Assembly (NCBI GenBank): GCA_036936605.1
Contig: JAUPFV010000004.1
Location: forward strand, 136,967,473-137,031,472
DNA from: Limnanthes douglasii subsp. nivea
Lineage: Eukaryota > Streptophyta > Magnoliopsida > Brassicales > Limnanthaceae
DNA length: 64,000 nt
Direction of reading: 5' to 3'
How positions within the stretch are numbered: position 1 is the stretch's first letter; every line of letters begins with the position of its first letter. Under the pieces are notes generated by a model. The model did not search any database, was not told where the DNA came from, and saw only the letters and a program-made list of their open reading frames with translations. Shown here piece after piece: positions 1 to 10,880 of this stretch. Position numbers and translations under genes: made by a program.

Positions 1-401
1 TGTTTAATAAATATTTGATTTTAATTTTATATAATTTTTACATAAAATTTTGATTTTATCTATATGCATTTAAAAAATATTTTTTTATAAAAAAATTGAA
101 TTTATTTCCATCCATTTTTCAAAAATATATTTTATACATTTATCTTTTATATATTAAATGATTTTGTTATTTTTTTTTTAATATCTTTTAAAGATAATAT
201 ATTAATATTTTCATTAAAAATTTGTTGTATATAACAATTGTATTTATTTTCATCTATTTTTGAAAAAAATATATTTTTTATAACAAATTTTATTTACTTT
301 TATGTAAATTTTAAAATATCTTTTTTAAGATATTAAATTTGGTTTTGTTATATTCTATTTTATTTTATATATCTTTTAAAAATAATACATTAAGATTTAT
401 T

Positions 402-404
402 GTT

Positions 405-438
<34 letters not shown>
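402..438. repeat. (TA)n microsatellite
   Basis: An almost uninterrupted TA dinucleotide run of about 35 bp. It creates an artificial tyrosine/isoleucine stretch in any reading frame across it. The 400 bp to its left are AT-rich, with several variants of a 'ttttgttatattc' and 'atcttttaaag' pattern repeated about every 150 bp, and no gene is visible there. Confidence 0.9.
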
Positions 439-442
<4 letters not shown>

Positions 443-447
443 AAACA

Positions 448-670
448 AGGAATAGTGTTTCTTCAAGCAGCTCGAGTAATAATAATAATATGATTCATCC
501 TAATCTGATTGCCTCTGTATCAAGACCTAATGATGATAGTGTAGAATTTCATTTGAATGGATATATAGTGAGTGATCCAAACTACGCCAACTTATTGAAA
601 ATTCTGATAGTAATGTTAGAGATAAAATTCGACGAGAATTTTAGCCCCCCCTCCCCTTACTTCAATTCTT
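448..670 (+). pseudogene. hAT transposase N-terminal fragment (TTF-type)
   Basis: A short coding remnant. A serine/asparagine-rich leader and SVEFHLNGYIVSDP are followed, in another frame, by SNVRDKIRREF. Plant hAT transposases with a TTF-type zinc finger have an SDP...NIRDKVRRAY...KGPCQP segment near the N-terminus, and this fragment fits the SDP and NVRDKIRREF parts. It ends at a C-rich stretch followed by 'gatccgccactgg', a sequence I associate with hAT element ends. No zinc finger or catalytic domain follows, so this is a scrap. The family call rests on one short motif and a frameshift. Confidence 0.35.
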
Positions 671-739
671 AGATCCGCCACTGGGTGTGGCTAGTCTTCA
701 GTATCGTGTCCTCCTATGATAGGACTCGTATTTTATTTT

Positions 740-880
740 TATTACTACTAAATTACACCGACAATATATGATTTATACACTGCGAATGTGATATTACGCT
801 GTCAGTTTTTAGTTTTTACACCGGCAACGTGGAACTCCCCCGTTAGTGTAAGCATGTACACGTCGGCGATGCTTAAGTGC
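740..880. repeat. Left hairpin-repeat cluster of MULE-C
   Basis: A short cluster of 'tttatacac..gcg', 'ttttacaccggcaacg' and 'gtgtaagcatgtacac' modules just upstream of the transposase remnant. The same TTTACAC/CACCGG modules recur at 5640-6340 and 8130-8390, so this appears to be the left member of an element-specific repeat set. No coding sequence is evident here. Confidence 0.4.
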
Positions 881-955
881 TCCAAATATATATTCTTATT
901 TTACGGATTTGATTTCTAATAATTGTGATTTTATGAGGTTAAAGATCTCGGATTT

Positions 956-2000
956 GTGGGAATGGATTCTGGTGTTAAGGATATTGGATTTTCAGTAGTG
1001 GATTCTGGTGTTAAGAATATCGGTTTAGCGGAAAAGGATTTTTGTGTTAAGGATATTGGTTTAGCTGGAGGGGATTTCGATGTCAAGGATACCAGTGAAA
1101 TATTTAAGGTTCTTCATGTCGATTATAGTGATGTGTTTACTACTAAAGCCAATTATACACAAAAAGAATTATTTAATTGAGTTTGGGATAACGCAACAGA
1201 TAACGGGCTAGTAGTTGTAGTACGACGCTACGACAATGTGAAAAGTAGGAAAAATTGAATGTGAAAGATCTGGACGTACACGAAAGTGATAAACTGAAGG
1301 ATCTTAAGAGGAATTCTACCGAAACCAATAAATACAGATGTCATTTTAAGTTTAGAGGATAAATGGTAAAAAAATGATAAGTGATCCTTAAAGATCTTAT
1401 GTCATTTTAAGTTTAGAGGATAAATGGTAAAAAATGATGAGTGATCCTTAAAGATCTTATGCGGGATTCACAATCTTTGCAACACGGCATATAGTGAAGG
1501 TCATTCTTAATTAGGACGATTGTAAAAAAAATCAAATTTGTAATTAGTTCTATCAATATGAGCAAGATGAACACTAAGAATGTGTCTTGCTTGCACACTG
1601 TATACAATGTTCAACTAAGACAACGCAAGGTCAATAAAGGCGATCGTTCGTAGATGCAATATTTGTTAGGTGAACTGAAACGGTTAGGCTACCTTGAATT
1701 GTATAGACCGGCCGTAGATGAAATTCCCTGATGTATTTTTAATAACATGATGTTGTCAGACACGAAACTCTTGTTCAATAATTATCGGGCCGAAATGCCC
1801 AACTACTTCAAAGATTATCCGAAAGAAATTGAATATACTGAAAATTGGTTAAATTCATACGATGATAATTTTATCACGTGGAAAACTAACAAGTTCTTGC
1901 ATTTCGGTAACCAGATCACTAACCGCATTAAAGCACTCATTACAACCTTAAATGGACCTTTGGTACCAGAAAATACAACTTCGAGTTGTTTTGGTTGAAG
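956..2000 (+). pseudogene. MULE-C transposase remnant (FAR1-like N-terminus to transposase core edge)
   Basis: This is a decayed MULE transposase. The first 75 codons are open and contain four imperfect 12-residue repeats (SGVKDIGFSVVD, SGVKNIGLAEKD and two variants), then FTTKANYTQKELFN, a stop, and VWDNATDNGLVVVVRR. That matches the FAR1-like N-terminus of these transposases. Further on, NVQLRQRKVNKGDRS, a stop, then MQYLLGELKRLGYLELY (about 1600-1730) aligns with the MQYLFGKLKEHEYYVW block of MULE-A and MULE-B. The block with the first two catalytic acids (MDxTYK and TDREL) is missing, so an internal deletion lies near 1735. Residues 1747-1998 resume with IEYTENWLNSYDDN and KFLHFGNQITNR, the segment just before the third catalytic acid. 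It cannot encode a functional enzyme. Confidence 0.7.
1338..1460. repeat. 61-bp tandem duplication
   Basis: Two adjacent, nearly identical copies of a 61-bp unit beginning 'atgtcattttaagtttag' at 1338 and 1399. They differ by about one base plus one A in a poly-A run. The duplication lies inside the transposase pseudogene and adds to its disruption. Near-identity of the copies suggests it is recent relative to the element. Confidence 0.85.
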
Positions 2001-2064
2001 GTGCATATTTTCTCGATTTGAAACTTGGAGTAACTAAAGGCTCGTTCGAGATAGTCGAGTTTTA

Positions 2065-2885
2065 GTCGTACATAAGGTTTAACTGTATCTTCCACTTTTT
2101 TAGCATAGATGGGGATGAATGATCTTAGTTACACTTATTCACTTTTAAGAAGAGCACCCCCTCTGATATCATAGAGGAAAGAAATTGGGTTGAGTTGGGT
2201 GAATGACAACCATTTTATCAATGTAAGTGTTTAATTTCAACAAAAACATTATGTTGAAATGAAAACAAATTTTAGATATATATATATATATAGTACTTTC
2301 TGAATGTTTTCTTATGTTGCATACAATTATGGTTAACGGTCCATGTAATAAGATACATTCTTTTTATATGAAATTGGAGAAAGAAGATGAAAAATCTTGG
2401 GCTTGGGAATTACCGATTATTCATTACAATAGATATTTAGAAATTCCAAAATGCAGTTTTGATGTAACTCATCTAGCCATTTTTGTTTAATTTACGTGCA
2501 CTATTTTCATCTCACTATTTGTTATTGTAATCTAGATGCTATTTTCCACGGATAAACCCTATATTTTATGAATATTATAAGAAAGGACTATTCAGAACGA
2601 TAACATTAGACATAAAGTTATTCTAAATATATTGTTATGACTACTATGTTATGTACGAGTTTAGTAGTTTTATGAATTTTATTAAGCTCGATATCATTAT
2701 GATATATATGGAATATAATAGCATATTTAAATTTCTTTATCAAGTAAAATTTAAGATAATTTTCTAGGATTGGTATCCACGATCTACAAGTATTTAATGT
2801 TGATAGGTCTATTATAATTGGCGTATCAAGTAAATTTTAGGACAATGCTTTATCTCAACCCTTATAAATTTTAGCACAAGATGTA
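2065..2885. repeat. MULE-C duplicated segment, copy 1
   Basis: This roughly 800-bp segment matches 3935-4690 along its length, in the same orientation. Both copies carry 'ggtttaactg.ttcttccac', 'gaattaccgattattc', 'agaaattccaaaatgcag', 'gataacattagacataa' and 'ctaggattggtatccac' in the same order. Copy 1 has more indels in the coding part. It contains a broken repeat of the OTU-like gene end and its 3' flank. The duplication is old: the copies differ at many sites. Confidence 0.8.
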
Positions 2886-3371
2886 CAAATATCTAAGCGA
2901 TAACATCTCTCACAAATCTTTAGAATTATTCTCTATAGAATTATAATGTTCTCAAAATATGGAAGTTAATAACGTTTAAATTGCTCATGTCCTATACAAA
3001 CTACACTTAGTATACATTGTTCGCATAACAACTTTGATTTTGTAAGTAAAGGCATAACGGTACCTTTAAACTCTTTCCATAATCATTGGATGAGGTTATC
3101 TTTAGTTAACCATACTAATCTAACTATAGAAGAGCTATTAAAATAAAAACTAAATAAACTAGTTCATGTTGTTATGCAAAAAAAAACGAAGTACGCATAG
3201 AATATGTGTACAATAAATAGTTTGGCATAGTCCATCCGCAAACATCTTCCATTTTAGAGCTTGAAGATAAACTAAAATCACGTGGTTGTCCAAATATGAA
3301 ACTTAAATTATCTATTTATGCATCGAATTCGTCCACTAAAAGAGACAAATTATATCATGAACATGTGCTAG

Positions 3372-3600
3372 ATGCGGGGAAAGCGAGTTAACCATCATTA
3401 CATCAAACTTTCAGAACTTCATCGACCAATATACGAGGGAATAGAACTCTGCCAATCAAACTATGGAAATGGAACGGAGTTCCTATTAAATCAAGTGGTC
3501 ATATTTCTCCTCGTAATAAACCGTCTAAAGTTGAGCTATTATTTGGAACTCGTATGATGCATTCACTATCAAGTGGAATGGTTGGTCGTAACTCAAGATA
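3372..3600 (+). pseudogene. MULE-C linker region between transposase and OTU domain (uncertain)
   Basis: Upstream of the OTU-like domain, 3300-3600 reads as a basic, serine-rich stretch (TKRDKLYHEH, then HHYIKLSELHRPIYEGIEL and KSSGHISPRNKPSK in shifting frames). The better preserved MULE-A and -B have a basic linker here, between the SWIM finger and the OTU domain. No motif identifies it on its own, so position is the main argument. The stretch 2885-3300 before it shows no recognisable coding sequence. Confidence 0.3.
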
Positions 3601-4330
3601 TACATGCCTTCTAATGTACAACGAGATTCTCATATGGATGGTTACTTATAAAATTCCTTATAGTGTATAGGTCTTGCATAATTTCCATCAATGGTGTTAA
3701 ATTAAACGAGCATTGCGGGTATCGATCGATCGCGTTTGGCTTGTACGGACAACAAGATGGATAGATGTCAATTAGTAATGGAATCTACCATGGGCTTATG
3801 AACTATTCGGTCGATTACATATGGATATGTGATAGTATATATGAGTTATTGAAGACTACAGATCGTGTAAAGTTCAAAAATGGTATTGGTACTTTTGAGT
3901 ATTATATGACAATGCCGGAGATGAGAATTACGATCACGTCAAGGTTTAACTGTTTCTTCCACTTTGTAGCACAGTCGGGGATGATTGATATTAGTTACAC
4001 TTATTTACCTGTACGAAGAGAATCCCTACGATGTCATAGAGGAAATAAACTGGGTTGACTTGGGTGAATGACAACCACTTTATTAATGTAAATGTTTAAT
4101 TTCAACGAAAATATTTCGTTGAAATGACAACAATTTTTAGGTATTTATATTGTAATTTTATTAAAGTTTTATTATGTAGCTTACCATTGCGGCTGACGAT
4201 ACATGTAATAAGATACGTTCTTCTTGTATAAAACTGGGAAAGAATATGACAAAGCTTGGGCTTGAGAATTACCGATTATTCCTTATTGCAAGAGATATGT
4301 AGAAATTCCAAAATGCAGTTTTAATGTAAC
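3600..4330 (+). pseudogene. MULE-C OTU-like cysteine protease domain remnant
   Basis: Translation gives EHCGYRSIAFGLYGQQDG, an in-frame TAG where the family has Trp, MSISNGIYHGLM, then ICDSIYELLKTT, YYMTMPEMRITITSRFNC, SYTYLPVRRES, and after a frameshift WVNDNHFINV. The OTU family has a DGxC-G-x-R block with the catalytic Cys and a C-terminal NHF block with the catalytic His. Both are recognisable here, the Cys near 3718 and the His near 4078. The tail ADDTPCNKIRSS ... ELPIIPYC matches the end of the fused gene in related elements. Stops and a frameshift make it non-functional. It corresponds to the 3' part of the transposase-OTU fusion. Confidence 0.65.
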
Positions 4331-4690
4331 CGATCTAGCCATTTTTGTTTAATTTGCATGTACTATATTCATATAACTATTTGTCATTGTAATCTATATA
4401 TTATTTTCTATGGATAGTTACCAAATGTTATGAATTTTATAAGAAATGACAATTTGCAACGATAACATTAGACATAACGTTTTTCCAAATATTTGTTATG
4501 ACTACTATATTATGTAAGAGTTTAGTAGTTTCATAATGGTATATCTAAATTTTTTTTATGAAGTAAAATTTAATACAGTGTTCTAGGATTGGTATCCACA
4601 ATTTACAAGTATCGAATATTGATAGGTCTACTCTAATTGTCTTATCAAGTAAAATTTAGGACAATGATTTATCTCAACCTCTATATTTTA
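3935..4690. repeat. MULE-C duplicated segment, copy 2
   Basis: Partner of 2065-2885, and the better preserved coding copy: it still encodes the C-terminal part of the OTU-like domain and the gene tail. It ends near 'tagg.caatg.tttatctcaacc', shared by both copies. The 1.05 kb between the copies (2885-3935) contains the linker and the front half of the OTU domain. This suggests that the 3' end of the gene was duplicated upstream. Confidence 0.8.
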
Positions 4691-4937
4691 TTATCTCAAC
4701 CCCACTAATTTAACTTGAACTCAGCACGTGGGTTTATCCTTACATACCCTTGGATGGGCGTCAATCTTATCTGATAGGTGTCCCAAGTAGATTGGTTAAG
4801 GGGATTACGATATCCCCAACTTATACATGTCCAATTTTGATAGATTTATTTGGATTAAGTTATATTTGGATAAAATCTGAATAAATAGACTATGAACTCT
4901 TATAAGAATTTAACCTTGAAAACTCACAAAATAAAAA

Positions 4938-5375
4938 AACGTATGTGTGGACTGCTCTAGAATATGAATATTTGAAGAAAACCTCCGTAGAAGTGATAAT
5001 ACATTATAGTGAGGAATGTGCTAAACTATATGAGGAGGCAATATTATGATAATTGTTCTATCTCTATGGTAGGGATCACGTATAGCCGCCTAAAATTTCA
5101 AAATATTTTGATAGGTTAAGACTAGGTGGACATATCTAATGACACAACACGTACACTTGGTTTTCAACCTCAATGACGAGCAATGTCATACAAATTTTTA
5201 GTTGTTTAACTGCTCAGTCACCGATATTATAACAGAGAAACAACTTGATTATTTACATTCTCAAATTCTAACCAAGAGAGAGGAAGCTGAGATCAAGGCT
5301 CAGATAGAGGCCGAATGAGAAATGAAGAAAAACACCGTTAAAATGGAATTGGCATGCCAGATAAACAGTGGGGGG
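4938..5375 (+). pseudogene. MULE-C small SANT/Myb-like gene, decayed
   Basis: Reading through stops gives WTALEYEYLKKTSVEV, LFYLYGRDHV, PPKISKYFDRLR and finally ITEKQLDYLHSQILTKREEA. These blocks align with the third small gene of MULE-A (27071-27487): WTELEDQYLMMTSAEV, FLYGRDDVQPPRI, DEVKGRW and ITQDQLDSVRADI. The order and spacing are the same. Several stop codons and frameshifts make it a pseudogene. Its position after the OTU domain matches the other elements. Confidence 0.6.
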
Positions 5376-5639
5376 GATTATCATTAAGTTATCATTGTTT
5401 TAGTTTCTAAATTAAGAAGTTATCGTATTTCATTGTCTTAAGTCCTAATATGTTATTTTTTCATTAACTAAAGCCGTAAGTTGTCGTTGTTTTAGTTTCA
5501 GAACACCTAAGTTGTTGTTGTTGTCCATATCTAAAGTCAAATTTAAGTGTTTTTTCTTACGTTAATTGTCGCATCATGTGTTTTTAAAGACTTAACTTGA
5601 CGATAACTTATTTCAAATTCCAGTTTTACATAGCACAAC

Positions 5640-6340
5640 ATATTTTAACTTGATTATGAGTCCACCGGTTTTACGTGATTTTTTCATCGTCGGTGGTTCC
5701 AGTATGCTATGAGTGTATAATTTATACAATGGGAGCGAGAAATTCCACTAATAGTTTACACATGATACACTACTAGTGTAAACCTGAAAATGTTATGAAT
5801 TCAGTTTATTTGTTATAGCAGTCCACCGGCATTACGCGTTTTATACACCACTGGTCGTTTTACTACGCCTTCAGGGCATAACTTTTACATTGACATTGTA
5901 GTATTCAACTGTGAAAGCCTAATTGGTCACGCCATTTGTGTAAAGAAAAAATAATAACTTGAGTTAGATATCATTCTTATAGGTGTTCGCTAACAGTGCA
6001 AAATTTATACACCACCGGTGGTTTTACTACGCCTCTGGCGACTAATTTTTACACAAATAGTGTAATATTCAACCGTTATCGCCTAATAGTTCACGTTGTC
6101 AATGTAAAAAAGACAAAAATACTTAGAGTAAGATATGTTTGTTATATTTATACGATGTCGGGGTGTTAACTACGCTGTCGATATTAAATTTTTAAACCGT
6201 GAATGATTAATTCGACTAACGATGTATAATTTACACACCGTCGACTTGAAAGTATACTACTAGTGAGTAATTTATACACCGGTAGTGGGATAATTCCATC
6301 AGCAGCGTATACATGCTTACGCCGCCGGTGCGGACCTGGT
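5640..6340. repeat. Central hairpin-repeat cluster of MULE-C
   Basis: This is a non-coding stretch built of short inverted repeats such as ACCACCGGTGGT, TTACAC...GTGTAA and CCACTGGT. A block at about 5840-5960 is repeated in direct orientation 164 bp later at about 6004-6124. Within each block the CCGGTGG-type and TTACAC-type hairpin centres are about 41 bp apart (5852/5893 and 6016/6057). It lies after the plus-strand genes and just beyond the 3' end of the minus-strand PMD gene, comparable to the arrays of MULE-A and -B. It is less regular than those. Confidence 0.6.
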
Positions 6341-6579
6341 ATTTTTAAAAATAAAATAGAATTCTCATCCAACTTAAACCAGTGTATATTGACAACATCT
6401 GACAAAAAATAAAAAACATCCATCAAACTTAATCCAACATAAAAAAAATATCATCCAAACGTTATAACATAAAAACAATAGTTATATGGTGCATACAAAG
6501 TACATAATATAATGGTACGATAAGAACCTATGGACTGTCGATTGTACGAACTCAGTTCCTGAAGGTGAGAATTTTCCAT

Positions 6580-8031
6580 TATCTATCATCAATATGAATA
6601 ATACAAATTATGTTTTGTGTGCCTCTAAAATGTATTGTTCGCCTAGAACACAAGAAGCGATATGGAACAAATTGAACTTCACCATGTAGGCTTTGTATTG
6701 AGTCGTAACCATCCTAGGATTTGGCATAAGAAGTTGGTTGTACTTGTTAACGCATAAAAGATGTGTTTGCCAATCATTCCAATGCGACCTGTTAAATGGA
6801 TAACACTAGTGGGTACCTTTTTTTCCAGATCCGTTCGAGCTAAAACATATCCAATAGTTTCTTCTGGATCCAACCGAACTGCCACATCACTCGATCCGGC
6901 ATATACATTCCGGTTACATGCATAATCCGAATAGGATTTTGATATAACTCCATCGTTTGCTCTGGAAAACTATCCCTCAAATCGGCATACAGTTGGGATA
7001 TCACATGAACAAACACATATAAAACTAAAAAACAATTCAGAACTTTAGTGAAAGTAAAAAAATAAAAATAATATTATTTACGTCTTTTTTTCTCGAGACT
7101 ATCAATGAATTTGCGTTAGTTAGTTTTTGGTCTAGCATTTTCTCTTGCGGTGTGTAAGACCATCTGACCGATAAGTTCCAAATTTACATCACAATACTAG
7201 AGTGCTGAAAAAGTATTCATGATCCATTTTATACCAAAACTAACCCCATCATGTTGCTCCATCTCATCTTGAGTCACTACCTCCGTAACTCCAAACAACG
7301 CAACATTATACGTGTAATGTTCACCAAAAGTTCCAATCTATTTGGTTTGACTATTTTCCCCATCATCGGGAGGTCAGTAATGATGAACACGTTATCTAAG
7401 ATGATGCTCATCTTGGCAAATGAGAACTAGAAAGTGTTGGTCTCATGATGCCAACGTTCGAGGAAAGCCTCGCTCAAATAAGATTTTGAGTTGAACTTGC
7501 TCAAATGTCTAATAAGAGACCAAAATAAAGTCACTTAATAGTCTACATAGCCAACTTCTTGTTAAGGTCCCACTGACTTAACAGTAAGTACTTGGCATGA
7601 CTGTTAATACTCAACGCAACTGAAAGAACACATAAACAAAACATATTTTTATAATCTTATTATCGGGTGATATGAACCAAATTATATATATACTTAGCAC
7701 TAGGTTATAAAAAATCATATTGCAACTGAATCTGTTGTAATCTTCGTGCTGTTGGTAGTCGAGAAACAGTTCACCATTATTCTGTATTAAGAAAACAATT
7801 CTTGAAACGGTCGGAATGATCGAGTAAGTTCGTCGACATGCGACCCATTATTTGTCCTCTAACGATTTCTAACTTGTGATGGTATGCAGACCACTCCACG
7901 TGCTTTGAACGCTGGGTTGTGGTTAAAAGGGAACTGATTTCAATTTTATCGTTACACCCTCGTCCGAAAAGATTTTTCCCCGCCTCTTTTGCCCGATCTT
8001 CCTCATGCCAAGGATTTTGACCATGCCTCAT
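6580..8031 (-). pseudogene. MULE-C plant mobile domain (PMD) gene remnant
   Basis: On the minus strand an open N-terminal block (8031-7777: MRHGQNPWHEEDRAKEAGK ... HVEWSAYHHKLE) is followed near 7500-7370 by LSEAFLERWHHETNTF, FAKMSIILDNVFIITDLP. This is the signature of the plant mobile domain (FLERW..ETxTFxxxFGEMTxTLDDVxxIxxLP). Farther on, near 6990-6880, IRIMHVTGMYMPDRVMWQFG corresponds to the C-terminal YPLRVARQLG block seen in MULE-A and -B. The remainder, including 6885-6679 (VRLDPEETIGYVLARTDLEKK), has no recognised motif. Multiple stops and frameshifts are present. PMD proteins include host MAIN/MAIL1 and many transposon-encoded relatives. Confidence 0.6.
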
Positions 8032-8129
8032 TTTTATCGGGCTGTTTCATGCGACCAAAAGCAACAAAGCTATTTAATAATTCTCCAAAAAAAAGTTATA
8101 AAAGCCAATACTATATCTAAAATATAGTT

Positions 8130-8390
8130 TTCTACGTTACCGGTGTGATGTAGTTATGCTGAAAACATAAATGCATTACACGGCCATCGCTATACTTTGG
8201 CAGCGATGCAGCACTGCTAGTGTTATCTACGGCGACAATGACTAGTTTTAGTAAAAAAAAACTCAAAATAGTCGCCGCAGAGGCATAAAACACTGGCAGT
8301 GCAACATTGTTGCCACCATAAAGCGCTGACAGTCTATACAATTACGTTGCATGTGTAACTCCATCACACCGGTAGCATCAATGAACATGA
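8130..8390. repeat. Right hairpin-repeat cluster of MULE-C
   Basis: GC-richer modules in an AT-rich setting: 'taccggtgtgatg', 'gcagcgatgcagcactgc', 'gccgcagaggc', 'cactggcagtgc', 'catcacaccggta'. The outermost modules near 8137 and 8370 are inverted copies of each other (ACCGGTGTGATG and CATCACACCGGT). The cluster lies upstream of the PMD remnant, where MULE-A and MULE-B carry their arrays inside a 5' intron. The 400-500 bp beyond it (8390-8900) are AT-rich with no gene seen. Confidence 0.55.
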
Positions 8391-8899
8391 GTGAAACCCA
8401 AAATCTTATTTTTCTACAAACCCCCTCTAAAATCTTTAAATCAAAATCGACACTAATGTTCTAATACAAATCAAACACAAGAATACTAATATATCATACC
8501 GAACTCGATTATAAAACTACAACCAACTCATTTCACAATCTAAATAAAAATCTAGCAACAATCAACACAAAACTAAAAAATGAAATTTAAATATTAAATA
8601 AAATAAAATTTACTCTTTCCCATTTCTCACTCATTGAAGAAGATCTGGGTTTGTTTTTTGGAAAAAATAATAGATTTTGGCTAAGAATTGAACATCCTTG
8701 TATTTGTGTTCTTGGAAGGTTGGTGGAAGAAAAAAAAGCTTGAGAGAAATAATATGAAGTTTAAATTTGAAGTGACTTAGAAGTTAATCTGAGTAAACTT
8801 AGGGTTTTAACTAAGTGTATTTTTTAAAAATTTGGAACAACTTATAAAGTTTTTTGGATGAACTTAATTTAGAGCAAATTATAGTTTCAGGAAACAAAA

Positions 8900-9770
8900 T
8901 CTATCGAATAAAACTCTAAACATACTTGTGTAAAATAAAACTAATAAACTATCCATATTTGTTAACTTAAAATAATTCCAATTCTATCGAATATATAATT
9001 ATGGATACATAAGGTAACAAATTAACCTATACAACTCAAAGTTAGCCCAAAGTTTCGATTGACAAACTGAAAAACTATTATTTGTTAGTAGCTTTATTTG
9101 TTTTCAAAATTTAATATAGAACCAAAACAAACAACGCAACTAAGCATCATGGAATATGTATAATTAATTTTATATAACTTTTTATTGGAAAAAAATGATT
9201 TGTAAATTAAGATAATAAAGAAGAATATGATTTTCATCACCAACGGTTGGTGAATAAACTTGTCACGTTACTTGCGAAACATGTTATAGAAATGTTGCAA
9301 AACATAGTATCATTACGTTACACAACCTATAATGCGAGATTTTACATGTCAAACATTAGGAATATTTCACAAATACATGTTGTAGAAGAGTTGTAAAACA
9401 TAAAACGCGTGGTTTTCTAGGCCAATTGTTATTAATATTTTGTAAATACATTTTTTAGATTTCAAATTTAAAAAATGTTGCGAAACATAGTGTAATTGAT
9501 TTGTGAAACCTGAGTTTTTTTATATATAAAATACATTTTGTAGTATATTTTATCCCATGTTTCACAAAATCTATGGAATTAGCCAAAATATGGCAAAATC
9601 TCAAAAGTATTGAAGTATTTGTTAGCGAATAAACCGCGAAAGTTATTCACTCTTGGAAAATTATATTTACTTTCTATATTGGTGAATTATTTCCAAATAT
9701 TTCACCAAATATCTAGCGTAATCTAGTTGGCACAATAAATCACTAATTCATTAATTTTTACCTTTAACAT
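8900..9770. other. AT-rich stretch, no gene seen
   Basis: No reading frame of interest. From about 9240 the sequence contains scattered 'gcgaaac', 'ttgcaaaac' and 'tggtgaat' words that continue into the tandem repeat beginning at 9770. It may therefore be a more decayed part of that repeat. Confidence 0.4.
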
Positions 9771-10880
9771 TCGTTTTTTGTAGTAGGAAACTTTTGGTGA
9801 ACGTTAGCTGTTTGTTTTTAATGTTTTGTAGCCTAACCTATGAATATTATATTTTATGATAATATTTGCAAAACATGGTCTAAAATGCATGCAAATCTTT
9901 ATATAACATATTTTCAAAACATGTAGTGTATATAAAACATAATATATGTGAAAGACACCTTGCTTATTTTACCACATATTTGAAGAATAGAATTTACTAT
10001 GTCACCAAAACCCTGGTGAATTATTTTTTATCATGCTAACCACTGAACTATTGGTTTTTCCATGAATCATTTGTTGTTTTATGTTGTTGTAGGAAGATGT
10101 CGGTGAAACATTAATTTTCAATATTTGCTATAATGATTTTTAAGCTTACATACTAACATTATACTTTATGCCCACATTTGTGAAACCAAGTTTATTGCAC
10201 ATGTGAAATATTATATAACTTAATAGCAAAATATATAGTTGATATGTTGTGAAACGTGATAAACTAAAATCTTCGAAACCTAACTTGATGCACATACTTG
10301 CGAAACCTACCTTGTTTATTTTGCCACATATTTGGTAATATAATTCATTAAGTCCTGGAAAATTATTTTATACCTTTCTAAACACCGATCTATAGGTTTT
10401 TTATGACCTAATTGTTGTTTTTGTGTTGTGGTAAGAATATTTTGGTGAAACATTAGCTTTATATGTTTGTTCTTATCATTTTGCAACCTAACGTAGGCAA
10501 TATTATAATTTATGATATATTTGCGAAATCTAGTATAATGCACATGCAAAGCCTTATATAACTTATTAACGAAACGTGTAGTTGGTATGTTATTAAATGT
10601 GACAAACCAGAATTTTTGAAACCTATAATTGATGCACATACTTGTGAAACCCACTCTCAGTATTTCTCGACATATGTGGCAAATAGAATTCAGTAGGTCG
10701 TCGAAGCCCTGTCAAATTAATTTTGGTGGCCCTAACCACAAATCTATTGGTTTTTCCATGATCTATTTGTTTTTTTTATTGTGATAGAATGATTTTGGTC
10801 TAATATTAACCATATGTGTTTATTCTTATCTTGTAACATAATCTACTAATAATATAGTCTATGAGAAATATATAGTTGTC
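9770..10880. repeat. Four-copy degenerate tandem repeat, about 310-350 bp unit
   Basis: Four successive units can be aligned by 'tgttgt.gtagga.....tggtgaaacattagc' at about 9784, 10092, 10433 and 10786. Each is followed in order by a 'gcgaaa/gtgaaac' word, 'atgcacatg', 'cttatataactta', a 'cacatatttg..aatagaatt' block and a 'ctattggtttttccatga' block. Unit lengths are about 308, 341 and 353 bp. Divergence between units is high, so this is an old array. An open frame on the minus strand at 10654-10316 crosses a unit boundary and has no recognised motif. Confidence 0.7.

Larger units (their letters stand above)
740..8900. mobile_element. MULE-C: old, decayed Mutator-like element carrying transposase-OTU, small SANT-like and PMD genes
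   Basis: I infer this as one element because it repeats the gene order of the well-bounded MULE-A: plus-strand transposase (about 950-2000), OTU-like domain (3600-4330), small SANT-like gene (4938-5375), then a minus-strand PMD gene (8031 down to 6580). Clusters of hairpin-type repeats lie at 740-880, 5640-6340 and 8130-8390, again as in MULE-A. I could not find terminal inverted repeats or a target-site duplication, so both ends are estimates. All of its genes have many stops and frameshifts, so it is clearly older than MULE-A and MULE-B. An alternative is fragments of two or more related elements lying together. Confidence 0.5.
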
